Assembly (NCBI GenBank): GCA_021323655.1
Contig: JAJPKO010000027.1
Coordinates: forward strand, 1 to 64,000
DNA length: 64,000 nucleotides
From: Acidobacteriaceae bacterium
GTDB lineage: Bacteria > Acidobacteriota > Terriglobia > Terriglobales > Acidobacteriaceae
Reading direction: 5' to 3'
Shown here: in pieces, positions 55,235 through 63,481 of the stretch
Position numbering within the stretch: the first letter of the stretch is position 1
Layout: the number at the start of each line of letters is the position of its first letter
The notes under the pieces: model-generated
What the model was told of the DNA's origin: nothing
Database searches by the model: none
Seen by the model: only the letters and a program-made list of their open reading frames with translations
Position numbers and translations under genes: made by a program

Positions 55235-56053
55235 TCAGAACAGCGCCATCATCCGGTAAAGTGCGTCCCGCTGCGCCGGACGGAAGCCTGCTTCCCGAAT
55301 CACCCTGCGGAGGTCCTCTTCTGTCGTCCCGGGAGGTACCGGCCCAGCATCGTTCGCGCCAAATCGCAGGGCCATCTGCAATACTTTCAGTCCCTGTGCC
55401 GTCGCACTTGCCTGAATGTGCTCGACCTCCGGCACATAGAGGCGGGATATGGCCACCATCTTCAGATATTCCACTCCGGTTGGAGCGTCGAGGTCTCGTG
55501 CAGGCGCGTAGCTGATGGGAGCAAGAGCAAGAAATCCGCCCGTTTCTGCCTGCAAACGACGGATTTTGTCGAGAATGTCGAGACGCAGGCTGAAGTCATC
55601 GCCCTTTCCGAAGATAAAAGCAGCGATGGTCTTCATTCCCGCGCGGTGCGCCGAGCGATGCACGCTCAACCACTCCTCCACATCTGGTCCGCTGGCCAGC
55701 CCATCCTCTGCCACCGAATCCAGCCCCGCAGCGTGAAGGCGGCGAAAAATTTCATCCAGACCCAGACCACTCGACCCGGCCAGGGAAACCACGGCCCACG
55801 CGGACACAAGGAGTTGTGAATGGGGGAACTTTTTGCGGAACTCCCGAAGCGATTCTTCCAGACCTTCGAGTGTCTCGGATGTTTCAGTTTTGATCCGAAT
55901 CGCGCCGTCTTTGAGTTCGGACGAAGCTGTCTCGCTGAGCGAATAGGTCACCACTTCTTCAGGATGGGCCGTTCTGCGGGCGGCATCGGCCTCCATCCCC
56001 AGACCAATGAGGTCGCTCGAAAGAAAAGATTCAAAGGCTTGTTCGCGGGTCAT
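55235..56053 (-). CDS. MqnC/CofH-like protein lacking the radical-SAM cysteine motif
   Basis: About 272 residues from ATG 56053. It aligns by eye along dehypoxanthine futalosine cyclase (MqnC): N-terminal MTREQAFESFLSSDLIGLG and HPEEVVTY, later LRRLHAAGLDS-like and EEWLSVHRSAHRAGMKT, then LQAETGGFLAL, PTGVEYLKMVAISRL, HIQASATAQGLKVLQMALRF, GANDAG and REAGFRPAQRDALY. Where MqnC has CxxxCxxC after VVTY there is SLSETASSELKDGAIRIKTE, with no cysteine at all in the protein. So the cluster cannot form and the radical chemistry is lost. It could be a partner or regulator in futalosine-route menaquinone synthesis, or a repurposed fold. Confidence 0.75.
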   Translation of the reverse strand: MTREQAFESFLSSDLIGLGMEADAARRTAHPEEVVTYSLSETASSELKDGAIRIKTETSETLEGLEESLREFRKKFPHSQLLVSAWAVVSLAGSSGLGLDEIFRRLHAAGLDSVAEDGLASGPDVEEWLSVHRSAHRAGMKTIAAFIFGKGDDFSLRLDILDKIRRLQAETGGFLALAPISYAPARDLDAPTGVEYLKMVAISRLYVPEVEHIQASATAQGLKVLQMALRFGANDAGPVPPGTTEEDLRRVIREAGFRPAQRDALYRMMALF

Positions 56054-56175
56054 GTGCTTCTTTTTATTGTATGAGTTCCATTTGGCATGGCCCAAATGGA
56101 GTACCGCGATTTTTTCTGTGCTCTGTTGTCACAAATCCGCATGCTTCTTCGTCTTGGCTGCGGAGGAAAACTGAG

Positions 56176-57381
56176 ATGGAATTCTATGTGGTGATTGGTG
56201 GCGGACTGACTGGGCTGACTGCGGCAAATGCTTTGGCGGATGCCGGCCATCGAGTCAGGCTCGTCGAGCAGGCGCACGCTGTGGGCGGACGCGCGCAGAC
56301 CCAGCAACACGGTGAATACCGGATGAACCTCGGGCCGCATGCCCTCTATTGCGGAGGCATCGCCATGAAGACCTTCCGTAACTGGAAGCTTCCGTTTTCC
56401 GGAAATTTCCCGCCCGCGGAAGGACGCAGCTACTTTGTACGCGAGAACAAGCTGTATCCAGCCGTGCGTGATGTAAAAAGCCTCCTCACAACGCGCCTGT
56501 TTTCTCTGGGCGAAAAGCTGGAGGCCGCGCGCGTCTTCAGCGCGTTCTCCCGCGCAAGCGCGGAAGACGGAGAAACCATGCAGCAGTGGATAGATCGTCA
56601 TGCGCAGTCAGAGCACGTCCGCGAGTTTGCTGCTACGATTACGCGCATCGCCACATATACAACGGACATGGATCGCCTGAGCGCAAAAGCCGCAGTGGAG
56701 CAGATCGCGATGGCGGTCCGCCATAATGTGCACTATCTGGATGGAGGATGGCAGACGCTGGTGGATGGCCTGCGCGAACGCGCAACGCGGCTGGGCGTGG
56801 AGATACGTTGCGGCGAACATCTGACGTCACTCGATCATCTGGATGCAGATGGCATCGTGCTGGCCGTGGGTCCGGCAAGCGTGCAGAAGCTTACCGGAAA
56901 ACAGGTCCCGAACCAGCAACCCTTACGCATGGCAACGCTTGACATTGGAATAAGAAAGCTGCCGAAAGGCGCTGCGCATGTGGCATTCGGATTGGACCGG
57001 CCCCTGTATTTCTCCGTGCATTCCCGTTCCGCACGCCTTGCGCCCGAAGGGGCAGCGCTCGCGCACGTTGCCAAATACATGGACAACATCCAGGCTGATC
57101 CAAAAGCATTGCGCGAAGAACTGGAGGAGTATGCTTCACTGGTGATGCCGGGCTGGCAGCGCGAAGCAGAGGCCGTCCGCTTCCTTCCAAACCTTACCGT
57201 TACGCCGATGATGGTCACTCCGGAAGGCCGCCCGGATGTGGATTTCCTCGGTCTCGACAACCTGACCGTTGCCGGAGACTGGGTGGGCGCAGAAGGCATG
57301 CTGGCAGACACAGCCGTTGCCAGTGCTCTGAAAGCGGCGAGTCTGATACAGAAGCAAAAATCAAACGTATTGGTTGCGTGA
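56176..57381 (+). CDS. FAD-dependent oxidoreductase (amine oxidase/phytoene desaturase-like)
   Basis: About 401 residues from ATG 56176, with GGAGGA 8 nt upstream. The FAD-binding motif VVIGGGLTGLTAANALADAG is at the N terminus, with the second GG motif VGGRAQTQQHGEYRMNLGPH. The C-terminal FAD site is GDWVGAEGMLADTAVASALKAA. Substrate unknown. The following ECF41 sigma factor gene overlaps its stop (GTGA). ECF41 factors are typically encoded beside the redox enzymes they control. Confidence 0.85.
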   Translation: MEFYVVIGGGLTGLTAANALADAGHRVRLVEQAHAVGGRAQTQQHGEYRMNLGPHALYCGGIAMKTFRNWKLPFSGNFPPAEGRSYFVRENKLYPAVRDVKSLLTTRLFSLGEKLEAARVFSAFSRASAEDGETMQQWIDRHAQSEHVREFAATITRIATYTTDMDRLSAKAAVEQIAMAVRHNVHYLDGGWQTLVDGLRERATRLGVEIRCGEHLTSLDHLDADGIVLAVGPASVQKLTGKQVPNQQPLRMATLDIGIRKLPKGAAHVAFGLDRPLYFSVHSRSARLAPEGAALAHVAKYMDNIQADPKALREELEEYASLVMPGWQREAEAVRFLPNLTVTPMMVTPEGRPDVDFLGLDNLTVAGDWVGAEGMLADTAVASALKAASLIQKQKSNVLVA

Positions 57382-58253
57382 CGATGGACCGTGAAGCTGC
57401 ATTTCTGGAGTTAAAACCTATGCTCTTTTCTCTGGCCTATCGCATGCTGGGCATACGCGCCGACGCGGAAGATGTTGTGCAGGAAGCCTATCTCCGCTGG
57501 CGCGATGCGGCCGAAGAGGAGATACGCTCGCCCAGGGCGTATCTCGCTACCATCACGTCCCGCCTCTGCCTCGACTCACTGAAGTCTGCGCAGCGCAAAC
57601 GCGAAGTTTATGTAGGACCATGGTTGCCCGAGCCTTTGGTCGGTCCGCTCGAACAGCTTTCCGTGGACATGGCCGAGTCACTCTCGCTGGCATTCCTCCA
57701 CCTGCTGCAATCGCTTTCGCCTCCGGAGCGGGTCGCGTTTCTGCTGCATGAGATATTCGAAATGCCGTATTCGGAGCTCGCCACAGTGCTGGAAACATCC
57801 GAGGCCAATTGCCGCCAGCTCACGGCGCGCGCCAGAAAACATATTCAACAGAAGAAGCGCCGCTTTACCGTGGACCGAGAGCAGCATCGCGAAATTGTCG
57901 AAAAGTTTCTTTACGCCTGCACTTCCGGCGATCCGGCACAACTTGCTCTCCTGCTGCATCAGGACGTCGTGCTCTACTCAGATGGCGGCGGAAAGGCACG
58001 GACCGCTTTGAACCCAATCTATGGTGCGGACAAAGTCATGCGCTTCTTCATAGGAATCATTCGGAAGCACGCTCTCGAGGACTATTCCGCCAGATTGACT
58101 GAGGTGAACGGTGAACCAGGAGCGGTCTTCTACAAGAACGGTGCGCTGGCGCAGGTGCTCGGTATCGAAGTAGATGAAGCCGGTCGCATCATCCATATCT
58201 TCGTAGTGGCAAATCCGGACAAGCTGTCCGGGAAAACTTCGCTTCAATTGTAG
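57378..58253 (+). CDS. ECF41-type sigma factor with fused SnoaL-like domain
   Basis: 291 residues. Sigma region 2 (FSLAYRMLGIRADAEDVVQE) and region 4 (LSPPERVAFLLHEIFEMPYSELATVLET) are followed by a C-terminal SnoaL/NTF2-like domain. The three ECF41 hallmarks are present: WLPEPL in the linker (residues 82-87), DGGGK, and NPDKL near the C terminus. In ECF41 factors the C-terminal domain replaces a separate anti-sigma factor. It is translationally coupled to the FAD oxidoreductase; ATG 57384 is an alternative start. Confidence 0.95.
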   Translation: MTMDREAAFLELKPMLFSLAYRMLGIRADAEDVVQEAYLRWRDAAEEEIRSPRAYLATITSRLCLDSLKSAQRKREVYVGPWLPEPLVGPLEQLSVDMAESLSLAFLHLLQSLSPPERVAFLLHEIFEMPYSELATVLETSEANCRQLTARARKHIQQKKRRFTVDREQHREIVEKFLYACTSGDPAQLALLLHQDVVLYSDGGGKARTALNPIYGADKVMRFFIGIIRKHALEDYSARLTEVNGEPGAVFYKNGALAQVLGIEVDEAGRIIHIFVVANPDKLSGKTSLQL

Positions 58254-58290
58254 TAACAAGGGGCAGGTATCATAAGTACATAGATTCTGC

Positions 58291-59607
58291 ATGGCAGATC
58301 AGCCTCCAAGTACCCAGCCCACCGGCTCAGGGGCAGTAGCATTTCTGTCCCGCGATTTTCGCCTCTACCAGCTTGCGCGCGTGCTCGTCATTATCGGCGC
58401 AGAGGCGCAGACGCTCGCCATTGCGTGGCTCGTTTATCAAATTACGAACAGCGCGCTCTATCTTGGATACACGGGGCTGACACTCTTTCTGCCCGGACTG
58501 CTGTTTGTGCTGCCCGCCGGACACGCCTCTGACCGCTTCGACCGGCGGCAGGTGATTATTGTCTGCTACACGCTCCAGATTTTCTGCACGCTGACGCTGT
58601 TTCTCTTTGCATGGCATGGCCTGCATCGCGTCTGGCCCATTTACTCTGTGCTCTTTTTAATCGGCACAGGGCGCGCCTTCAGCGGGCCAGCCAGTTCTGC
58701 GCTCATTCCACATCTTGTTCCTAAAGAACATTTTGTGAATGCGGTCACCTGGGGGGCCACTGCCTTTCAAGTCGCAAACGTAGTGGGGCCATCCATGGGC
58801 GGCATTCTCTACACGCTGCCTTTGCATGACCGTATTGCGGGCGCACCTGTGGTGTTTCTCTTCACTCTGGCCACACTGCTTATTTTTGTCTCGCTAATGC
58901 TTTCGCTGCATGTGCGGCCGGGCCGCATGGAGCACCGCGCCGTTTCGGCTGAGGTACTACTGGCCGGGCTGCGCTATGTGTGGAAGACGCAGCTCCTTCT
59001 TGGGTCTATTTCGCTGGACATGTTCGCCGTGCTGCTCGGCGGCGCAACCGCACTGATGCCGATCTTTGCCAAAGAAATACTCCATACCGGTCCGCGAGGC
59101 CTGGGCCTGCTCCGCGCAGCGCCAGCCGTAGGAGCGCTGGCGGTTTCCATCTGGCTCACGTGGATGCCGATCAAGCGGCGTGCCGGAGCAAAGATGCTGA
59201 TGTGCGTTGGAATCTTTGGGGCCGCTACGGTCGTCTTTGGACTTTCAAAGAATGTGTGGCTTTCGCTTGCAGCGCTGTTTTTTGTCGGCGCATCTGACAT
59301 GGTCAGTGTGGTGACCCGCTCTTCGATTTTGCAGCTCGCCACGCCGCAGCAAATGCGCGGGCGCGTCAGTGCTGTCAATTCCCTCTTCGTCGGCGCTTCA
59401 AACGAACTGGGAGAATTTGAGAGCGGCCTCACTGCTTCCTGGTGGGGAGCAGTGCGTGCCGTGCTCTATGGCGGTATCGGATCACTCGCCATCACTGGCT
59501 TGTGGAGCGCTTTCTTCCCCAGCCTGCGCCGCGCAGATCAGCTTACAACTGAAGCTCTCCTGCATCTGGAAGAAGAGGAAGCAGCCCAGGAAGTGCGCAA
59601 GCTATGA
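58291..59607 (+). CDS. MFS transporter (EntS-like efflux type)
   Basis: 438 residues with about 12 helices. It resembles the MFS_3 exporter group: FLSRDFRLYQLARVLVIIGA, HASDRFDRRQVIIVCYTLQ (the loop 2-3 A-motif), PASSALIPHLVPKEHFVNAV and ATPQQMRGRVSAVNSLFVGA. Such proteins export siderophores, drugs or metabolites. It starts 37 bp after the ECF41 gene on the same strand and may belong to its regulon. Confidence 0.9.
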   Translation: MADQPPSTQPTGSGAVAFLSRDFRLYQLARVLVIIGAEAQTLAIAWLVYQITNSALYLGYTGLTLFLPGLLFVLPAGHASDRFDRRQVIIVCYTLQIFCTLTLFLFAWHGLHRVWPIYSVLFLIGTGRAFSGPASSALIPHLVPKEHFVNAVTWGATAFQVANVVGPSMGGILYTLPLHDRIAGAPVVFLFTLATLLIFVSLMLSLHVRPGRMEHRAVSAEVLLAGLRYVWKTQLLLGSISLDMFAVLLGGATALMPIFAKEILHTGPRGLGLLRAAPAVGALAVSIWLTWMPIKRRAGAKMLMCVGIFGAATVVFGLSKNVWLSLAALFFVGASDMVSVVTRSSILQLATPQQMRGRVSAVNSLFVGASNELGEFESGLTASWWGAVRAVLYGGIGSLAITGLWSAFFPSLRRADQLTTEALLHLEEEEAAQEVRKL

Positions 59608-59662
59608 CGCCCTGATTGCCTCCTTCTTGCAAGTGCGGCGGAGTTTTCTCCTGCCGCATCTT

Positions 59663-59986
59663 TTATCCAGCCAGCGCGGCCAGTTTTGTTCCGGCTGTGA
59701 CAGCTTTGGTAATGATGTCAATCACTTGCGAAATCTTGTCCAGGTGGTTTGTGCAGTCTTCAATTTTCGCCTGTTCATCGTGCATCTGGCGCACCAGCGA
59801 GATCACCCGCGGATCATCCTCATGGAAAATTTTGTTGACGCAGCTCCAGTAGTTTCGCCGGGCCGTGACATACTGCGTCATCAGATCGTCACGTTGTGTC
59901 TGCGTCTGACACGCCGCCAGAAACAGGGAGAGTTGTTGGGTCAAAAACATATACTGGTCTTCCAGTGCCTTCAAAGAATCTCCCAT
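59663..59986 (-). CDS. Small helical protein of unknown function
   Basis: 107 residues, hydrophilic, predicted mostly helical with coiled-coil-like heptads (MGDSLKALEDQYMFLTQQLS, MHDEQAKIEDCTNHLDKISQ) and three cysteines. No signal peptide or recognised domain. ATG 59986 is a reasonable start. The neighbours are on the opposite strand. Confidence 0.6.
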   Translation of the reverse strand: MGDSLKALEDQYMFLTQQLSLFLAACQTQTQRDDLMTQYVTARRNYWSCVNKIFHEDDPRVISLVRQMHDEQAKIEDCTNHLDKISQVIDIITKAVTAGTKLAALAG

Positions 59987-60096
59987 GTCCGCTCCATGTC
60001 ATAGGCAGATTACTCGCTCCCGCACGCAGACGGAAGCAAAGAAGTGAGTATTGCGCCAGCCGCGTGAGGACCGATAGCGTATGGAGCAGAGATTCC

Positions 60097-61227
60097 ATGC
60101 AGCGAAAAAGATGCTTCGTATTCATTGTGCTGCTTGCTGCTTCGCCCTCAGTGGCGCAAAGCACGCGCCAGAATGCCCTCGCGCTGGAAAGCCAGGGCCA
60201 GTTCGCCGAAGCGGAACAGGCCTGGCAGCAGATTGCCGAAAAAGGGCCGCGAAATGCTGAGGCCTTCGCCCATCTGGGTCTGCTCGAAGCGCGCCAGCAG
60301 AACTACGGCCAGGCCATCACTTGGTACCGGCGGGCACTGGCCCTCGATCCGTCCTATCCCGGCCTTGAGATGAATCTTGGGCTCGCGCTCTTCAAGGCCG
60401 AACGCTTTCAGGAAGCCATCCAGCCATTCACCGCCGAGCTGAAAAAGCATCCCGGCGACCAGCGTCTTCTGATCCTGCTCGGCATGTCCCACTATGGGAT
60501 GGGCGACTATCTGGCCGCCGTGCCTTACCTCAAACGCGCTGCGGCCGCAGACCCGAAAAACCTGCCTCTCCGTCTGGCGCTGGCCCATGCCTGCCTGTGG
60601 AGCAAGCAGAGCCAGTGCGTCATGAATGTGTACAAGGAGATCCTCGCACTCAATGCCGAATCCGCAGAAGCCGACATGCTCGCAGGAGAGGCCCTGGATG
60701 AGGAAGGCAAAGTCGTCGAAGCGACGCAGCAGTTTCGTGCCGCAACCAAAGCCAATCCGAAAGAGCCTAATGTCCACTTCGGCCTGGGCTATCTGCTCTG
60801 GGAACAGAAGCAATATGACGAAGCACTGAAGGAATTTCAGGCGGAGCTTGACAATGATCCGCAAAGCTCGCAGTCCCTGGCTTATCTGGGAGACACCTAT
60901 GTCGAGCTGAACGACTACGACAAGGCCCTGCCTGCGCTCGAAAAAGCAGCCACCGCAGTTCCCTCCACCGCGTTCGTTCACCGCGATCTCGGCGTTGTGT
61001 ACGCCAGCCTGGGACGCAAGGATGAAGCCGTGGCCGAACTACAGAAGGCCATTGCACTTGACCCGAAGGACGTAACTCCGCACTGGCGCCTCGGTCGCCT
61101 CTATCAATCCATGGGCAAAAAAGAAGAGGCCAAAGCGGAATTCACCAAGGCCAGTACCATGAATAAAGAGTCCGTACAGGCGCTGGTCGAGAAGCTGGGC
61201 CAGGACCACAGCACTCCACAACAGTAG
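60097..61227 (+). CDS. Exported TPR-repeat protein
   Basis: About 376 residues from ATG 60097, chosen because it starts a signal peptide (CFVFIVLLAASPSVA). About nine TPR units follow, for example AEAFAHLGLLEARQQNYGQA, VHFGLGYLLWEQKQYDEALK and VHRDLGVVYASLGRKDEAVA. It is probably a periplasmic scaffold for protein interactions; partner unknown. The frame upstream of 60097 lacks TPR character. Confidence 0.85.
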   Translation: MQRKRCFVFIVLLAASPSVAQSTRQNALALESQGQFAEAEQAWQQIAEKGPRNAEAFAHLGLLEARQQNYGQAITWYRRALALDPSYPGLEMNLGLALFKAERFQEAIQPFTAELKKHPGDQRLLILLGMSHYGMGDYLAAVPYLKRAAAADPKNLPLRLALAHACLWSKQSQCVMNVYKEILALNAESAEADMLAGEALDEEGKVVEATQQFRAATKANPKEPNVHFGLGYLLWEQKQYDEALKEFQAELDNDPQSSQSLAYLGDTYVELNDYDKALPALEKAATAVPSTAFVHRDLGVVYASLGRKDEAVAELQKAIALDPKDVTPHWRLGRLYQSMGKKEEAKAEFTKASTMNKESVQALVEKLGQDHSTPQQ

Positions 61228-61254
61228 GAACGTTGTTCCAGGCCGCGCCGATTC

Positions 61255-62511
61255 TTAGGCCCACTCGCCCTGGCGCATCAGCGGTTCCGCCGCGCCGGAG
61301 GCCGTGATTCCGTCAATGTCCAGCTTGTCTGAGCCGATCATCCAGTCCACGTGAATCAGGCTGCTGTTCGCCCCTCTGGCTGCAAGCTGCTCCGGTGTGA
61401 GCTTGTCTCCATCCTTCAGACAGGAGCTGTAGGCCTGTCCCAGCGCAATGTGGCAGGCGGCGTTTTCATCAAACAACGTATTCAGAAAAAGCAAACCGCT
61501 CGATGCAATCGGCGAGGAATGCGGCACCAGCGCCACCTCTCCCAGACGCCTCGCGCCCTCATCGGTATCAAGCAGCTTTTGCAGGACCTCCTGGCCCTTC
61601 GTGGCCTTCGCATCCACAATGCGGCCCTTTTCAAAGCGCACCTGGATGCCTTCGATCATTGTGCCCTGATGCGAGAGCGGTTTGGTCGCCGTTACAACTC
61701 CGTCGGTGCGGTCCTTATGCGGAGTGGTGAAGACTTCCTCCGTGGGCATGTTCGGGATGCAGTAGAGCCCATTGCCGGCCGTGGTCCCGCCGCCCAGCCA
61801 CAGATGACCATCCGAAAGCCCCAGCTTGAAATCCGTCCCCGGGCCGCGATATTGCAGCGCCGCATAACGCTTGTTGTTCAGGTACTCGGCGCGCTTGTGC
61901 AGTGTAGCGTCATGCGTCTTCCATGTCGCTACCGGGTCCTCTGCATCTACGCGCGAAGCCTTGAAGATAGCATTCCACAGCTTTTCCAGCGCAGTTTCAG
62001 GTGCGTCATCAGGAAATACAGCCGCGGCCCAGGCTGGCGTGGCGCTGGCCACGATGGTCCAGTTGATCTCGTGCCGGGTAATCAGTTCGAGAGCAGGGCG
62101 GTACGCTTGTGACACGGCGCGATTGGCACGGCCCACTTTTTCCGGATCTTCATTCGAGAGCAGCGATGGATTCGCGCCTGCCACAGCCAGCCTTGCCGCG
62201 CCGCTTTTAAAGGCCGCGCCCATTCCGTCATAGAGCCACGCCGCAGCGCGATCAAAGCTCTCGTCGGGCGCAAACCTGTAGCGCATCAGCGTGGATTCAT
62301 CATCGCTGAATAGAGTCGTGACCAGCGAGGCCCCGGCACGATATGCATGCTCCGTAATGCGCCGCACCAGCGGCAGCGCGTCCAGCGATGCGGTCATGAC
62401 CAGCTCTTGTCCGCGTTCAAGCCCAAGGCCAGCGCGAATCGCAACTTCAGCGAGGCGGTCGAGCTTCTGTTCATGCGTAAGATGTTCGGTGGCAACTGCT
62501 GCTGTCGTCAT
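61255..62511 (-). CDS. M29-family metal-dependent aminopeptidase
   Basis: 418 residues of the AmpS/thermophilic aminopeptidase family. Metal-site residues are in NMPTEEVFTTPH (Glu), GEVALVPHSSPI (Glu, His), HIALGQAYSS and LIHVDWMIGS (His, Asp). Cytoplasmic; releases N-terminal amino acids. prmC lies 16 bp upstream on the same strand, so the two may be co-transcribed. Confidence 0.93.
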   Translation of the reverse strand: MTTAAVATEHLTHEQKLDRLAEVAIRAGLGLERGQELVMTASLDALPLVRRITEHAYRAGASLVTTLFSDDESTLMRYRFAPDESFDRAAAWLYDGMGAAFKSGAARLAVAGANPSLLSNEDPEKVGRANRAVSQAYRPALELITRHEINWTIVASATPAWAAAVFPDDAPETALEKLWNAIFKASRVDAEDPVATWKTHDATLHKRAEYLNNKRYAALQYRGPGTDFKLGLSDGHLWLGGGTTAGNGLYCIPNMPTEEVFTTPHKDRTDGVVTATKPLSHQGTMIEGIQVRFEKGRIVDAKATKGQEVLQKLLDTDEGARRLGEVALVPHSSPIASSGLLFLNTLFDENAACHIALGQAYSSCLKDGDKLTPEQLAARGANSSLIHVDWMIGSDKLDIDGITASGAAEPLMRQGEWA

Positions 62512-62527
62512 AGATCCAGTGTATTCC

Positions 62528-63355
62528 TTACTTCTGCGCGCACGCGACGCGCGGAATCCCCCGGAGATCGCTTATAAAGCCCAGATTTCTCCATCCAGAA
62601 AGAAGATGTGCCAGCGCATCATCCTGGCCCTGACCCATTTCCATCACCAGCCAGCCATCCTGCTTCAGCAGCGCGCGCGCCTGGGGAATCAGCCTTTCAT
62701 AGATATCCAGTCCCGAAGACCCTGCAAACAGCGCATGCGCGGGCTCATAATCACGCACCTGTGGCTCCAGGGACGCCCTGTCGCCTTCCGCCACATAGGG
62801 CGGATTGGAAACAATCGCGTCAAAACTCTCTCCTGCCACTGCGGCCAGCAGATCGGATGTGACAAAGTGAATGCGCTCGGAGACATGATGCCGTTCCGCA
62901 TTCCTGCGCGCTATCGCCAGCGCTGGTTGCGAAATATCCAGGGCCACCACCTCGGCCTGCGGCAGAGAAACAGCCAGCGCCACCGCGATGGCCCCTGAGC
63001 CGGTGCCCACATCGGCAATGCGTAACGGCTCGCCGTGCGGCACACGCTCCAGGAGGGCCTCCACCAGATGCTCCGTCTCGGGCCGGGGAATCAGAACGTC
63101 GGGCGTGACAGAAAATGTCAATCCGAAAAACTCCTGCTCCCCCAGAATGTATTGGATCGGCTCATGGGCGGCACGCCGGTCCAGCCATGCTTCGTAAATT
63201 TCGCTTTGGCCAGATGCAAGCGGTGCATCAGGATGCGTCAGCAGGAATGCTCGGTCGCATCCGAGCACCTTCATCAGCAGCAGTTCCGCATCCAGTCGCG
63301 GCTGCGCAGAGATACCCTGCAGCTTGTCTGCGCCTGTAGCGATGGCCTGTTTCAA
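62528..63355 (-). CDS. prmC: Release factor glutamine methyltransferase
   Basis: 275 residues. A helical N-terminal domain (RLDAELLLMKVLGC) is followed by the Rossmann methyltransferase: FSVTPDVLIPRPETEHLVE, ADVGTGSGAIAVALA (SAM loop) and IVSNPPYV (the NPPY motif that holds the target glutamine). It N5-methylates the GGQ glutamine of release factors, including PrfA encoded here. The start is uncertain: TTG 63355 fits best and has only a weak ribosome site. Confidence 0.94.
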   Translation of the reverse strand: MKQAIATGADKLQGISAQPRLDAELLLMKVLGCDRAFLLTHPDAPLASGQSEIYEAWLDRRAAHEPIQYILGEQEFFGLTFSVTPDVLIPRPETEHLVEALLERVPHGEPLRIADVGTGSGAIAVALAVSLPQAEVVALDISQPALAIARRNAERHHVSERIHFVTSDLLAAVAGESFDAIVSNPPYVAEGDRASLEPQVRDYEPAHALFAGSSGLDIYERLIPQARALLKQDGWLVMEMGQGQDDALAHLLSGWRNLGFISDLRGIPRVACAQK

Positions 63356-63432
63356 ATGAAGTTCTGAAGAATGCAGGGTTATTCTGCTCCGTTACCGAAG
63401 ACCATTGTGGCAGCGCAGTCGCGCTTCCTGCA

Positions 63433-63460
63433 ATGTGACTGGTCTGGGCGGACGAGGCCA
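63433..63460. terminator. Hairpin between the outer-membrane protein gene and prmC
   Basis: TCTGGGCGGA (63433-63442) and TCCGCCCAGA (63451-63460) form a perfect 10-bp stem with an 8-nt loop, 21 bp downstream of the minus-strand outer-membrane gene. It probably ends that transcript before prmC. There is no long U-tract. Confidence 0.75.
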
Positions 63461-63481
63461 TCCGCCCAGAATGCATAGAAG

